DNA of 57,171 nt from Streptomyces sp. ISL-94 (GCF_018614075.1 NZ_JAGGOZ010000084.1:1-57171); one strand, 5' to 3'. Numbered from the stretch's first letter, positions 9,210 through 18,063 are shown. The notes: generated by a model not told the origin, from the sequence alone. Numbers and translations: made by a program.

Positions 9210-10016
9210 TCAGGCGGTGTGTCCGACGAGGAGGTCGGCGAGCTTGTTGAGGCGCTTGACGGTCCGGTCGTCGGTGGCGGCCGCCGCCGGGGCGACGCGC
9301 TCGGAGCGGTCGTAGTAGGCGCCGTTGACGATCTCGGTGGCCGGGTCACAGAGCCGTACGACGTGCTGCGCTCCCTCAGAGGCGGGCACCCCCTCGTTCG
9401 CGTACAGCGGGAGGAGTCCGGTGTCGCAGATGCCAGGGTTGACGGAGACGGCGGTGACGCGCGGGTCCGCGGCGAAGACGGTCAGTGCCAGCTGGGACTG
9501 GGCGTACGCGGCGAGGCGGGAGTAACGGCGCAGGCGCTGCGGGTCGTTCCACTGGATCGTGGCGGTGGGGTGGAGCGAGGAGGAGACGTTGACGACCCGG
9601 CCACCGGGTTCGGTGGTGAGCGCCGGCTCGAGCAGGTTCGTCAGCAGGTAGTGGGCGAGGAAGTTGACCTGGAAGGCGATCTCGTTGCCGTTGGCCGTGA
9701 CGGTGTGGCGCTCAGGTGCGGCGATGGCCGCGTTGTTGACGAGTACGTCGAGACGCGGGTGCTCGCGCACTACCGTGTGGGCCAGGCTCTCGACCTCGTC
9801 GAGGTGGGCGAAGTCGGCGGCGAGGGAGCGCAGGGATGAGCCGTTGATGCCGGCGGTGGTGATCAGCCGGTCGGTGGCGGCCTGCGCCTCATCGGGGGTG
9901 CGGCCGTGGAGGAGGACGGTGGCGCCGCGCTCGGCGAGCTGGCGGGCGGTCTCAAAGCCGATGCCGGAGGTGGCGCCGGTGACGAGGACGGTACGTCCGG
10001 ACAGGGATGAAGGCAT
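9210..10016 (-). CDS. Short-chain dehydrogenase/reductase (SDR) family protein
   Basis: The 268-residue protein has the SDR Rossmann motif TGATSGIG (residues 13-20), NNAA near 94-97, the active-site serine region NVSSS (143-147) and the catalytic Tyr171. The normally invariant Lys four residues after Tyr is Gln175 here (YAQSQ), so proton relay and cofactor binding may be impaired. Otherwise it resembles retinol-dehydrogenase/WWOX-type SDRs acting on NADP-linked carbonyl or alcohol substrates. The ATG at 10016 has AGGAA upstream. The bL37-like gene follows at 14 bases. The substrate cannot be predicted. Confidence 0.88.
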   Translation of the reverse strand: MPSSLSGRTVLVTGATSGIGFETARQLAERGATVLLHGRTPDEAQAATDRLITTAGINGSSLRSLAADFAHLDEVESLAHTVVREHPRLDVLVNNAAIAAPERHTVTANGNEIAFQVNFLAHYLLTNLLEPALTTEPGGRVVNVSSSLHPTATIQWNDPQRLRRYSRLAAYAQSQLALTVFAADPRVTAVSVNPGICDTGLLPLYANEGVPASEGAQHVVRLCDPATEIVNGAYYDRSERVAPAAAATDDRTVKRLNKLADLLVGHTA

Positions 10017-11157
10017 GTCGGATTCCTGGAAACGGGCATGGTTGACGTGCTCCGCGCCCCGGCGGGACGCCAGGACACGGGTTCAGCTCCTGCGGTGAAG
10101 GTGAGGACGCGTACGGTGCCCGGAACAACGCCCTTCAGGCCGGCGGTGTGGCAGGTACGCGAACGACGCGCGGCCGATGTCAGACGGCCGGGCGGGCAGC
10201 GGGCGCTGCCGGCGGCACCTGACTCGGTGGCCGGTCGTCGTAGCGCGGACCGCTGTTCATGAACCCATCCCAGCGCATCCGACCTGCGGAGACAAGTTTC
10301 CGAACGCGCCCTTGACGTCGCTTCTCCCCTGTCTACACAGCCCTGTCGGCACTCCTTGACGCCTTCCTTTCGCGCAGCGATCGATCTTGACGCGCTCCTG
10401 ATGACGCGCGTGCGACGGGTGAGCGGCACGCGGTGCGTGAGCCCGGCCCCCCATGGCCCGGGCGGTGTTCAGGTCACCCGCCTCCAGCCTCGCGCCACGG
10501 ACCGTCATCCCGGTCCGTTGCCATGCCAGTCATGATCGAGGTCGCCGGTGTACGCGGCGGCTTCCGCACAGCGGGCCGCCTCGGTGGAGGAGAGGGGGCC
10601 GAAGCGGGTACGGGTCATGCCCAGCGGCGCCGGACGCGGTCGGTGGCGAGCCGGGCCAGGGGCCGGCTCGAGAGGTGTCCGGCGAGTAACCGAAGGCGAG
10701 CGCGGCCCGGTCGGTGTACTCGACGGCCGCGTCGGGTCGGCGGCGGAGCGCTTCGTGGAGGGCTACGTCGCGGACGTCGTGGGGTCGGAGCCGTAGAGGT
10801 TCTTGAGGTGGGCCGGCAGGGGCAGGCCGGCGGTGTGGGGGAGCAGGTGATGGACCGTGGCCTCGGCCAGGGGGTGGGCATGCGACCTCTTCCCGGAACT
10901 GCCTGCCCGCTGGCGTCGGCAGGCAGCAGGTTCCGCCCGGTGGACTGCCGCCGACCCGCAGCAGAGCGGCGGAAGATCGACTTCCGGGCTGAACGCCGTT
11001 CCGGGAAGCGGTCCAGGGCCGGAGGGATGGCCTTGTCCGCGCCCGCGATCAGGCCCCGAGGGATGCGGTGCCGGGCGGCTTCCTGTGTCGTGTCCCTCGA
11101 GCGACACCGGGCGTCGTTCGCCTGGCTCTGGGGCGGTGGCGGGGGAGAGCCTTGCTG
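10017..11157. other. 1.1-kb region with no confident gene
   Basis: Open frames on both strands exist, but none combines a start, a ribosome site and a protein I recognise. On the minus strand around 10570-10900 there are short protein-like stretches in two frames (for example HTAGLPLPAHLKNLYGSDP and VALHEALRRRPDAAVEY), which could be remnants of a broken gene. I cannot name the family. Confidence 0.35.
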
Positions 11158-12576
11158 TTATGGCGTGGCCGGGTTGTCGACCGGCTGAGTCGAGGCTCCT
11201 CGTCGGACCTGGCTCATCATGAGGACGAGGGCGGCTGCGGCCCCGTACGCGATGTTGCTCAGCGACGGCTGGAAGTGGAGCGTCGGGGCGAGGACGTAGA
11301 CGGCGGCGCCTGCGAGGGGGATGCCGAGCCATTCCCAGCGTCCGTCCAGGGCTACGAGGGCGATCAGGAGCAGCGCGTACCAGGAGTAGCCGGGGGTGAG
11401 GAGGACGAAGGACCACCCGGTGATCAGGAGGGCGCCGCTCCAGGGGCGTCGCGGGTCCCCGCGCCACATCACGTACAGGCAGACGCCCGCGACGATGGCG
11501 AGCAGTACGGGGAAGGCCCAGGTGTCCGGCAGGACCAGGCGCAGGAGCGAATAGCGGGACCCGGCCGAGGCGTCGTCGTAGCCCTCCTCCTCGACGTAGC
11601 CGCCGAGGTAGCCGAAGACCGAGCCGTGCGAGAGGAGCACGTAAGGGAAGTAGGCGAGTACGACGAAGGCAGCGGCGGGCAGCAGTACGACGGCCGCGTC
11701 GCGCACACGGCGGACCCCGGACAGCGCCCCGGGGAGGACGACGGCCGGCATCAGCTTCGTGGCGATGGCGGCACCGATCAGCACGCCGCCCGCCGCCCGC
11801 CGGGTCAGTGCCCGGGAGGCGACGAGGCCGAGGCCGGCGACCGCGAGGAGCACGCCCAGGACGTCGACATGGGCGTTGTTGACCGCCTCGACGGGAACGG
11901 CCGGGCACCAGGCCCAGTACGCGGCCTTGCGGAGGTGGTCGCCACGCCGCCGCAGGATCAGGAGGAGTGCGCCCGTGACGCCGAGGGAGACCAGGGCGGC
12001 GCCGATCTGGAGCGGCTTGTGGCGGGCGCCGGCGGGGGAGAGCCGGTCGACGGCCAGGAAGTACGCCTCGGCGACGGGCGGGTAGATGGTGTGCACGGCG
12101 GGCCTGTTGATGCGGGTGCAGTGGCGCGTGCCGTCGGTGGGCGGGACGGGCGCGAGGTCCGGGCCGGTGCAGGCGGCGCCGGTGGGGAAGAGCCAGGGGT
12201 CGCGGAGCCGGGCGAGCGCCGGGTCCTGGGGGGTGTGGTCGTACGGGGAGATGCCGGCGGACTGGACGCGGCCGTCCCAGGCGTAGCGGTAGGAGTCGGT
12301 GCTGGTCCGCGGTGGTCCCATCAACCCGGTCACCGTGACGGCGACCGCCCCCGCGGCGATCAGCCACGCGACGTGGCGAGCCGAGACCTGGCGCAGAGCC
12401 AGCAGCGCGACGGCGAAGAGCACCCAGCAGGCCGCGTACCAGCAGAACAGGCCGACCGGGTCGCTGAAGTAGCCCCCGTATACGATGGTGCGGGCGAGGA
12501 GCGTCGTGAGTGCGGCGAGGGCGAGGGCGGTGGCCACCGGCGCGGTGCGAGGAGTGAGGGCGGTAGGGGCTTTCAC
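11158..12576 (-). CDS. GT87-like integral membrane glycosyltransferase
   Basis: The likely product is 472 residues with roughly ten to eleven hydrophobic segments. An Asp-containing first outer loop, TDSYRYAWDGRVQSAGISPY, is typical of GT-C fold polyprenyl-phosphate-sugar mannosyltransferases of the GT87 (DUF2029) group. Further loop motifs are TRINRPAVHTIYPPVAEAYF and VEAVNNAHVDVLG. Such enzymes act at the outer face of the membrane and add mannose from polyprenyl-phosphomannose to cell-envelope glycans. I favour the GTG at 12576 (VKAPTALTPRTAP), where homology begins, although the ribosome site is weak and the frame is open to 13008. It is divergent from the molybdoenzyme gene at 12691. Confidence 0.8.
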   Translation of the reverse strand: MKAPTALTPRTAPVATALALAALTTLLARTIVYGGYFSDPVGLFCWYAACWVLFAVALLALRQVSARHVAWLIAAGAVAVTVTGLMGPPRTSTDSYRYAWDGRVQSAGISPYDHTPQDPALARLRDPWLFPTGAACTGPDLAPVPPTDGTRHCTRINRPAVHTIYPPVAEAYFLAVDRLSPAGARHKPLQIGAALVSLGVTGALLLILRRRGDHLRKAAYWAWCPAVPVEAVNNAHVDVLGVLLAVAGLGLVASRALTRRAAGGVLIGAAIATKLMPAVVLPGALSGVRRVRDAAVVLLPAAAFVVLAYFPYVLLSHGSVFGYLGGYVEEEGYDDASAGSRYSLLRLVLPDTWAFPVLLAIVAGVCLYVMWRGDPRRPWSGALLITGWSFVLLTPGYSWYALLLIALVALDGRWEWLGIPLAGAAVYVLAPTLHFQPSLSNIAYGAAAALVLMMSQVRRGASTQPVDNPATP

Positions 12577-12690
12577 CTGCGGAATCGTTCCAGGGATCGG
12601 CTCTCCTGCGGGCCGTGCCCCCTCGGATGTCCGTGTTTCGTAAGGTGTTCCGGAGGCCTGCTCGGGCCTCGTCGGGGGTGTGATGGGGGC

Positions 12691-13833
12691 ATGCGTTTCA
12701 CCCTGCCCTCCGGGCCGCCCGTCACCTTCAAGGCGCGCCTGCACGATGCCCGCACCGCGACCGCCATCGGCCGCTGGCTCGGCCTGGCCATGGCCGTCTG
12801 CTTCGCGACCGGTGTGCTGAGCCACTACCTCCAGCACCCGCCCGGATGGCTGGCCGACTCGCTGCCGAGCCGCCCGTACTGGGGTTACCGGCTCACCCAG
12901 GGTCTGCACGTGGCCTCCGGGATCGCCGCGATCCCACTGCTGCTCGCCAAGTTGTGGGCGGTCTACCCGCGGCTCTTCGCCTGGCCTCCGGTGCGATCGG
13001 TCCTCCACGTCCTAGAGCGGATCTCGGTGGCGGTCCTGGTCGCGGCCGGACTGTTCGAATTGTTCACCGGGTTGCTGAACACCTTCCAGTGGTACCCGTG
13101 GCCCTTCAACTTCGTTCCCGTGCACTACGCGGTCGCCTGGCTCTTGCTGGGATCGCTCCTGCTGCACGTCGCAGTGCAATGGCCGAAGATCCGCGACCAC
13201 TTCACGCTTCGTTCCCCCGGAACCCTGACCCTGCCCGAAGCCGATGGGCCCGACCGCCGACAGCTCCTCCTCGGCGTCACAGCCGCGGTCGGAGCAGTCA
13301 CGCTCACCACGGTCGGACAGTCCGTCACCGCACTCGGCTCGCTGGAACTGTTCGGCCCGCGCAGCCCTGCCCACGGGGCCCAAGGGCTCCCCGTGAACCG
13401 GACGGCCGCCGCCGCGCGCGTCTCCGAGGCCTCGTTGGCCGACTGGCGGCTGACCGTGGACGGGCCGCGTCCCTACAGCCTCACGTTGGAGGAGTTGCGC
13501 GCCATGCCGCAGCATGACGTCGTCCTGCCCATCGCCTGCGTCGAAGGGTGGAGCAAGTCCGCGCACTGGACCGGGGTGCGGGTACGGGACCTCCTGGAGC
13601 GGGCGGGAGGTGGCCCGGGATCACGGGCCCGAGTGGTGTCCCTCGAAGCGGCGGGCGCCTACCGGGTGATGGAGATGGGACGCCTCTACGCACAGGACCC
13701 GCTCACGCTGCTCGCGCTCCGGCTGAACGGCGAGGTGCTGTCCCTGGACCACGGCTACCCGGCACGGATCATCGCCCCGAACCGGCCCGGCGTCCTGCAG
13801 ACCAAGTGGGTCGGCCGACTGGAGGTGGCGTGA
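12691..13833 (+). CDS. Polytopic molybdopterin oxidoreductase with N-terminal cytochrome b domain, copy 1
   Basis: The 380-residue protein has about four N-terminal membrane helices with four His (73, 106, 145, 159) placed as in di-haem cytochrome b561-type domains. A twin Arg (189-190, DRRQLLLG) then precedes a fifth hydrophobic segment. The C-terminal third is a sulfite-oxidase-fold molybdenum domain with the presumed Mo-ligand Cys283 in LPIACVEGWS. The order implies that the Mo domain lies outside the membrane and exchanges electrons with quinone through the haems, a fused analogue of the MsrP/MsrQ pair. Its stop overlaps the start of the next membrane-protein gene. A paralogue lies at 23524-24924. 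Substrate unknown. Confidence 0.85.
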   Translation: MRFTLPSGPPVTFKARLHDARTATAIGRWLGLAMAVCFATGVLSHYLQHPPGWLADSLPSRPYWGYRLTQGLHVASGIAAIPLLLAKLWAVYPRLFAWPPVRSVLHVLERISVAVLVAAGLFELFTGLLNTFQWYPWPFNFVPVHYAVAWLLLGSLLLHVAVQWPKIRDHFTLRSPGTLTLPEADGPDRRQLLLGVTAAVGAVTLTTVGQSVTALGSLELFGPRSPAHGAQGLPVNRTAAAARVSEASLADWRLTVDGPRPYSLTLEELRAMPQHDVVLPIACVEGWSKSAHWTGVRVRDLLERAGGGPGSRARVVSLEAAGAYRVMEMGRLYAQDPLTLLALRLNGEVLSLDHGYPARIIAPNRPGVLQTKWVGRLEVA

Positions 13834-14237
13834 TGAACCTTCGGTACGTGACCGGCGGATTCGGGCTGGTGTGCGCGGCCTGGGGCGGGTGGCTGCTCCT
13901 TCAGCAGCCCGAGCCGTGGCGGATCGCCGTCTGGCTCGGGGGAGCGGTCGTGGTGCACGACGGGTTCGTCGCGCCCGTCGTGATGGCGATCGCCGCCGTC
14001 GTTGCGGTGGCCGGCCTGCGCCTGCACGGGGTTCCGCGTGCGGCCCTGATCGTCACGGGCTCCCTCACCGCGATCGCGCTTCCCCCGCTGCTGCGTCCGG
14101 TGGGCGTGGCCAACCCCACCGTCCTGCCGTTCGACTACCTGCGCAACTGGCTGCTGGCCATGGCCGCCGTCGCGTTGTTCGCCCTTGCGTACGTCGGTGT
14201 GCGTGCCGTGGCGCGCCGGGTGGGCCGTCGGGCCTGA
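13833..14237 (+). CDS. Companion membrane protein of the molybdoenzyme, copy 1
   Basis: This 134-residue protein has about four hydrophobic segments. Its ATG shares a base with the molybdoenzyme stop, so the two are translationally coupled. The motif WLGGAVVVHDGFVAP is matched in the second copy (24921-25469) by WFVGAALLHDLVLLP, and the C-terminal LRNWLLAMAAVALFAL by LARWLLITAGLFAAS; the two proteins are therefore paralogues that travel with the molybdoenzyme. The conserved His-Asp at a membrane edge is a candidate haem or quinone site. I recognise no named family. Confidence 0.75.
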   Translation: MNLRYVTGGFGLVCAAWGGWLLLQQPEPWRIAVWLGGAVVVHDGFVAPVVMAIAAVVAVAGLRLHGVPRAALIVTGSLTAIALPPLLRPVGVANPTVLPFDYLRNWLLAMAAVALFALAYVGVRAVARRVGRRA

Positions 14238-14282
14238 TCGGAGCGGTGACCGCGGAGAATCCGCCGGGCTCGATCATTGTTC

Positions 14283-14298
14283 TTGAATGGTCGCTCAT
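14283..14298. promoter_or_regulatory. Putative TetR operator, site 1
   Basis: The sequence TTGAATGGTCGCTCAT lies just before the TetR gene and matches, at 12 of 16 positions, TTGAATGACTGCTCAA in front of the oxidoreductase gene (14950-14965). Both have the TTGA...TCA(A/T) arms of a TetR-type palindrome. Its right end touches the alternative ATG at 14297, which favours the downstream ATG at 14312 as the true start. Confidence 0.65.
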
Positions 14299-14311
14299 GT
14301 ATTTTCTTCTC

Positions 14312-14896
14312 ATGCCCAGACCGCGAGAGTTCGAGCCCGACGCCGTTCTGAACGCGGCCATGCTGCGGTTCTGGGAGCGCGGGTACCGGGCGGTGTCCGT
14401 CGAGGATCTGGTGAAGGCGACGGGAGTCAAGCCCGGCAGTCTCTACGGTGCCTTCCCCGGCGGCAAGCGTGCGCTGTTCCTGAAGTCGCTGGAGCGGTAC
14501 TCGAAGCTGGTCGTCCCCCAGAAGCTGGGCGAGCTGGAGGCTCCGGGCGCCTCGGTGGGCGAGATCCGCGGCTACTTCGACGGACTGGTGCGCGATCTGC
14601 TCAGCCCCGAAGGCCGGCAGGGCTGCCTGCTCGTCAACACGGCCATCGAGAACGCCGCCGAGGACGACGAGGCGGCGGCCGTCGTCCGCGGCCACCTGGC
14701 GCGGCTGGAGCGGTGCATGACGCACGCGCTGGAGAACGCGGCCCGCAGGGGGCAGGTGCGCGCCTCGCTGGACTGTGCCGGCAGCGCCAAGCTGCTGGTC
14801 GCCACCTGCCAGGGGCTGATGGTCGTCGGGAAGGCGAACCCCGACGAGACGCCCCTGCGCGCGATCGTCGACAACGCCTTCGCCGCTCTCGCCTGA
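14312..14896 (+). CDS. TetR family transcriptional regulator
   Basis: The 194-residue product starts MPRPREFEPDAVLNAAMLRF and has a canonical TetR HTH (YRAVSVEDLVKATGVKPGSL then YGAFPGGKRALF). The C-terminal ligand domain resembles the AcrR/LmrA-YxaF group, with CLLVNTAIE. An in-frame ATG at 14297 would add five residues but lies inside the putative operator, so I prefer 14312. The gene ends at a strong terminator (14910-14935). The shared operator upstream of this gene and of the oxidoreductase at 14981 indicates autoregulation and repression of that oxidoreductase, probably relieved by an electrophile or quinone; the inducer is inference. Confidence 0.88.
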   Translation: MPRPREFEPDAVLNAAMLRFWERGYRAVSVEDLVKATGVKPGSLYGAFPGGKRALFLKSLERYSKLVVPQKLGELEAPGASVGEIRGYFDGLVRDLLSPEGRQGCLLVNTAIENAAEDDEAAAVVRGHLARLERCMTHALENAARRGQVRASLDCAGSAKLLVATCQGLMVVGKANPDETPLRAIVDNAFAALA

Positions 14897-14909
14897 CGGC
14901 GAGGCGTAC

Positions 14910-14935
14910 GGGCCACCGTTCGCGGTGGCCCTTTT
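14910..14935 (+). terminator. Intrinsic terminator after the TetR gene
   Basis: GGGCCACCG and CGGTGGCCC form a perfect nine-pair stem around a TTCG loop, followed by TTTT. It separates the regulator transcript from the downstream operator and oxidoreductase gene. Confidence 0.88.
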
Positions 14936-14949
14936 CTCCGCACCGATAG

Positions 14950-14965
14950 TTGAATGACTGCTCAA
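14950..14965. promoter_or_regulatory. Putative TetR operator, site 2
   Basis: TTGAATGACTGCTCAA is an imperfect palindrome with TTGA/TCAA arms, sixteen bases upstream of the oxidoreductase start and nearly the same as the site before the TetR gene. The position would let bound repressor block transcription or initiation. Confidence 0.68.
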
Positions 14966-14980
14966 GAATGGAGTCGGTAC

Positions 14981-15961
14981 ATGAAGGCCATCGTCATCTC
15001 CGCCCACGGCGGACCCGAGGTGCTCACCCTCACCGAACTGCCCGACCCGGTGCCCGCCGACGGCGAAGTGCTGATCCGGGTCGCGGCGTTCGGCCTCAAC
15101 CATGCCGAGGCCTACATGCGCAGCGGCGCCTGGGGGAAGGTCGCAGCCGTCCCCGGCATCGAGTGCGCCGGCGTTGTGGAGGCCGACCCTTCAGGTGAAC
15201 TCGCCCTCGGTACCCGGGTCGTGGCGATCCTTGGCGGCATGGGGCGGACCCGCAACGGAAGCTACGCGGAGCTGGTGACCGTGCCGGCGACCAACGTGGT
15301 GGCCGTCCGCTCGACGCTGGACTGGGCCGATCTCGCGGCGGTTCCCGAGGTGTACGCAACGGCGTGGAGCGGCCTGTTCGGCAATCTGGACCTGCGACCG
15401 GGCGAAACCGTCCTGGTGAGGGGAGCTACCTCCTCGCTCGGCCAAGCCGCGGTCAACCTGGCGGTCGACCACGGCTCGACCGTCTTCGCCACGACCCGGG
15501 ACCCGCTGCGGGCGCCCCTGCTCCAGGAGCTCGGGGCCGCCGACGTACTCATCGACGACGGTGCGCTCGCCACCCAGGTCGCGGATCGGGGGATCGGCGT
15601 CGATGCGGTGTTCGACGTCGTCGGCAACAGCGTCCTGCGTGACTCGCTGGCCTCGGTCCGGCCGCGCGGCCGGGTCTGCCAGCTCGGCTTCCTGGGCGGA
15701 TTCGAGCCTGTACGCGACTTCGACCCGATCGCCGACCTCCCCAGCGGAGTCCGGCTCAGCTTCTTCGGCAGCGCCTTCGTCCTGGGCACCCCCGCATTCC
15801 CGCTCACCGAGGTACCGCTGGACGAGATCTACGCCAAGGTCCAGGCCGGTGCCCTGCGGGCCCGTCCCGCCCGGGTCTTCCGGTTCGACGAAATCGTCGA
15901 AGCCCATAGGGTCATGGAGGCAGGAGAGGCCCTCGGGAAGATGGTCGTCACCGTCGGCTGA
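14981..15961 (+). CDS. Quinone oxidoreductase-like medium-chain dehydrogenase
   Basis: The 326-residue enzyme begins MKAIVISAHGGPEVLTLTEL, typical of the zeta-crystallin/QOR branch of medium-chain reductases. It has the NADPH-binding region VLVRGATSSLGQAAVNLAVD and lacks the structural-zinc Cys set of alcohol dehydrogenases. QOR-type enzymes reduce quinones or conjugated carbonyls with NADPH in the cytosol. The ATG at 14981 has GGAG upstream; an earlier in-frame start at 14954 lies inside the operator. Controlled by the adjacent TetR protein, judging from the shared operator, and ended by the terminator at 16019. Confidence 0.88.
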   Translation: MKAIVISAHGGPEVLTLTELPDPVPADGEVLIRVAAFGLNHAEAYMRSGAWGKVAAVPGIECAGVVEADPSGELALGTRVVAILGGMGRTRNGSYAELVTVPATNVVAVRSTLDWADLAAVPEVYATAWSGLFGNLDLRPGETVLVRGATSSLGQAAVNLAVDHGSTVFATTRDPLRAPLLQELGAADVLIDDGALATQVADRGIGVDAVFDVVGNSVLRDSLASVRPRGRVCQLGFLGGFEPVRDFDPIADLPSGVRLSFFGSAFVLGTPAFPLTEVPLDEIYAKVQAGALRARPARVFRFDEIVEAHRVMEAGEALGKMVVTVG

Positions 15962-16018
15962 ACCCTCAGACCCTCCGCCAGCCCACCGAGGGGTGCCTGG
16001 CCGAGAGTCAGCGGCTCA

Positions 16019-16050
16019 GGGTGGGACCCGCACTGCTGCGGATCCCACCC
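16019..16050. terminator. Bidirectional hairpin between convergent genes
   Basis: GGGTGGGA-C-CCGC pairs with GCGG-A-TCCCACCC around a six-base loop, with one mismatch. It sits between the oxidoreductase (plus) and the methyltransferase (minus), with no long T-run, so it probably serves both. Confidence 0.7.
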
Positions 16051-16073
16051 GGCATTTCGCCGCTCGGCATCCG

Positions 16074-16733
16074 TCAGCGGGTGAGGTGCACGAAGTGCCG
16101 GCCCGCCGTCTGCCAGGTGTCGTAAGGGGTCCAGCCCGCGGACCTCGCCGCGGCGCACAAGGCGCGGGTGCCGAGCCTGGCCCACCAGAAGGAGGCTCCC
16201 CGCCCGCCGGCGCCGTCCTCGACGTGCACCTCCACGCGTTCGTCGACGTCGGCGGCGGCGACCTCGACCAGCAGGGAGCCGCCGGCGGCTGTCAGTTCGG
16301 CAGTCCGGCGCAGCAGGGCGGCGGGGTCCCCGCCGATGCCGATGTTGCCGTCGATGAGGAGGACGGTGCCCCAGCCACCTTCGCGGGGAAGCGGGTCGAA
16401 CACCGACCGGCACAGGGCGCTGCCGCCCGCCCGCTCGGTACGCGCCACCGCCTCGGGGGTCACGTCGACCCCGAGCACCGTACGGCCGAGCCCGGCGAGG
16501 GCAGCGACCAGGCGGCCCGGCCCGCAGCCGATGTCGAGGACGGGCCCGGCACACCGGGCCAAGACGGTGTCGTCGGCCGCATCGGGCTCGGCGCACCACC
16601 GCTCGACCTCCAGCGGCAGCAGCCAGCCGTCGCGCCGGCGGAGGAACAGTGGCCCCTGCCCGGTGCGGAGGGCGTCCGCGTAAGGATCCGCCTGCCAGGT
16701 ACGGGTGGCGGGCTCGGCGAGCTGGGCGGTCAT
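16074..16733 (-). CDS. Class I SAM-dependent methyltransferase, copy 1
   Basis: The 219-residue protein has the SAM-binding motif VLDIGCGPGRLV, the second-strand acid in VLGVDVTPEA and a conserved block VFDPLPREGGWGTVLLIDGN. The same block occurs in the methyltransferase at 25439-26095, so the two are paralogues. Its ATG overlaps the stop of the DUF2064 gene (ATGA), placing it last in a coupled GT2-DUF2064-methyltransferase operon. The substrate is unknown; context suggests a glycan or lipid-linked sugar intermediate. Confidence 0.88.
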   Translation of the reverse strand: MTAQLAEPATRTWQADPYADALRTGQGPLFLRRRDGWLLPLEVERWCAEPDAADDTVLARCAGPVLDIGCGPGRLVAALAGLGRTVLGVDVTPEAVARTERAGGSALCRSVFDPLPREGGWGTVLLIDGNIGIGGDPAALLRRTAELTAAGGSLLVEVAAADVDERVEVHVEDGAGGRGASFWWARLGTRALCAAARSAGWTPYDTWQTAGRHFVHLTR

Positions 16734-17350
16734 CGGGTCACCGCGCACAGGCCGTGGTGCAGGGCGGCGAAGCGCGTCCGCGGGGCTGCGGCCGCGACCC
16801 GTTCCGCGTCGGCGGGGGTGTCCACGTCGCACAGCTCGGGCAGGTCCCGTACGGAAAGCCCCGCATCGGTCAGGCGCTGCCGCTGGACCTCGCCGGTGTG
16901 GGCCACGGACATGGGGACGCCGAGCAGCAGGGCCGGGTCGGGGTCGGCCAGGCCGAGGGCCCAGAACCCTCCGTCGTCGGCGGGCCCGAACCAGGCGTCC
17001 GCCGCGCTGAAGTCCAGCCCGGGCGCCAGCAGTTCCGGGGTGACCTGAGGGGTGTCCATGCCGACCAGCAGGGCCGGCCCTTCGGCCAGGGCGAAGGCGG
17101 CGGCCAGTCGGACGTCCAGGCCGCCCGTGCACTGCGGGACGACCTCGATGCCGTCCGGGATCCAAGTGCCCGGCTGTCCGTCGAGGACCAGGACGCGGCG
17201 CCGGGCCGGCGTGGCAAGGACCGCGGCGAGGGTGTCCTGGAGTGCTGCGAGGGCCAGGTCGGCTGCCTGCCGCGGGGTGAACTGCGTGGTCAGGCGGGTC
17301 TTCACGCGCCCCGCGACGGGAGCTTTGGCGATGACGAGGAGGGTGCTCAC
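16730..17350 (-). CDS. DUF2064 / TIGR04282-type glycosyltransferase-like protein
   Basis: The 206-residue product begins STLLVIAKAPVAGRVKTRL after its GTG, the nucleotidyl-/glycosyl-transferase-A signature of DUF2064 proteins, and continues with LLVGMDTPQVTPELL and FGPADDGGFWALGL. Some members are annotated as arsenosugar-type glycosyltransferases, but that role is not shown here because no ArsM or arsenosugar genes are present. The GTG at 17350 overlaps the upstream GT2 stop by four bases and the stop overlaps the methyltransferase start, so all three are translationally coupled. Confidence 0.87.
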   Translation of the reverse strand: MSTLLVIAKAPVAGRVKTRLTTQFTPRQAADLALAALQDTLAAVLATPARRRVLVLDGQPGTWIPDGIEVVPQCTGGLDVRLAAAFALAEGPALLVGMDTPQVTPELLAPGLDFSAADAWFGPADDGGFWALGLADPDPALLLGVPMSVAHTGEVQRQRLTDAGLSVRDLPELCDVDTPADAERVAAAAPRTRFAALHHGLCAVTR

Positions 17351-18063
17351 GCGGAGATCCCCTCGGTCGGTGCGGGGCGGGCGCCCGGCGGCTCGGCCAG
17401 GACCCGGCGCATGTCCCGTACGGCGTGCCAGGTGCCCCGCCAGGTGCCGGTGACCTTGGACTTCCCGGATCGGGGCAGGTACGGGATGTCCGTCTCGGCC
17501 ACCTTCCAGCCCGCGTCGGCGGCCCGTACGACCATCTGGAGCGGGTACCCGCTGCGCCGGTCGCTCAGGTCCAGGCCGAGCAGTGCCTCGCGGCGGGCGA
17601 CCCGCATCGGACCGAGGTCGTGGAGCCGCAGGCCGGTGCGGCGGCGCAGCATGCGGGCCAGGGCGATGTTTCCGGCACGCGCGTGCGCGGGCCAGGCGCC
17701 GCGGCCCTGCGGACGGCGCCGGCCGAGCAGGAGGTCCGCCTCGCCGGCCGCGACGCGCTCGGCCATGGGCGCGAGCAGTCCGGGGTCCATGGAGGCGTCG
17801 CAGTCGCAGAAGCAGATCAGCTCGGCGCGGGCGGCGAGCAGCCCGGCATGGCAGGCGGCGCCGAAGCCGCGCCGGGTCTCGCGCACGACGGTGGCGCCGA
17901 GGGAGCGGGCGATGTCCGCCGAGCCGTCTGTGGAGCCGTTGTCGACGACGATGGCCCGCCACCCGGCCGGCACCCGCCCCAAGACCCAGGGGAGGGCTTC
18001 CGCCTCGTCGAGGCACGGCAGTACGAGGTCCGCGCGGAGCGGACGACAAGCAGAAGGAGTCAC
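17347..18063 (-). CDS. Family 2 glycosyltransferase
   Basis: About 238 residues with a GT-A fold: DLVLPCLDEAEALPWVLGR at the N-terminus, VDNGSTDGSADIARSLG for nucleotide-sugar binding, the acidic FCDCDASMDPGLL (DxD-like) and SGYPLQMVVRAADAGWKVAE. The closest well-known group is the dolichyl/polyprenyl-phosphate mannose synthase-like GT2s and TIGR04283-type enzymes. The start is probably the GTG at 18063 with GGAGG immediately before it; an in-frame GTG nine bases upstream would give better spacing. It heads the coupled operon and is divergent from the response-regulator gene, 123 bases away. Confidence 0.87.
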   Translation of the reverse strand: MTPSACRPLRADLVLPCLDEAEALPWVLGRVPAGWRAIVVDNGSTDGSADIARSLGATVVRETRRGFGAACHAGLLAARAELICFCDCDASMDPGLLAPMAERVAAGEADLLLGRRRPQGRGAWPAHARAGNIALARMLRRRTGLRLHDLGPMRVARREALLGLDLSDRRSGYPLQMVVRAADAGWKVAETDIPYLPRSGKSKVTGTWRGTWHAVRDMRRVLAEPPGARPAPTEGISA

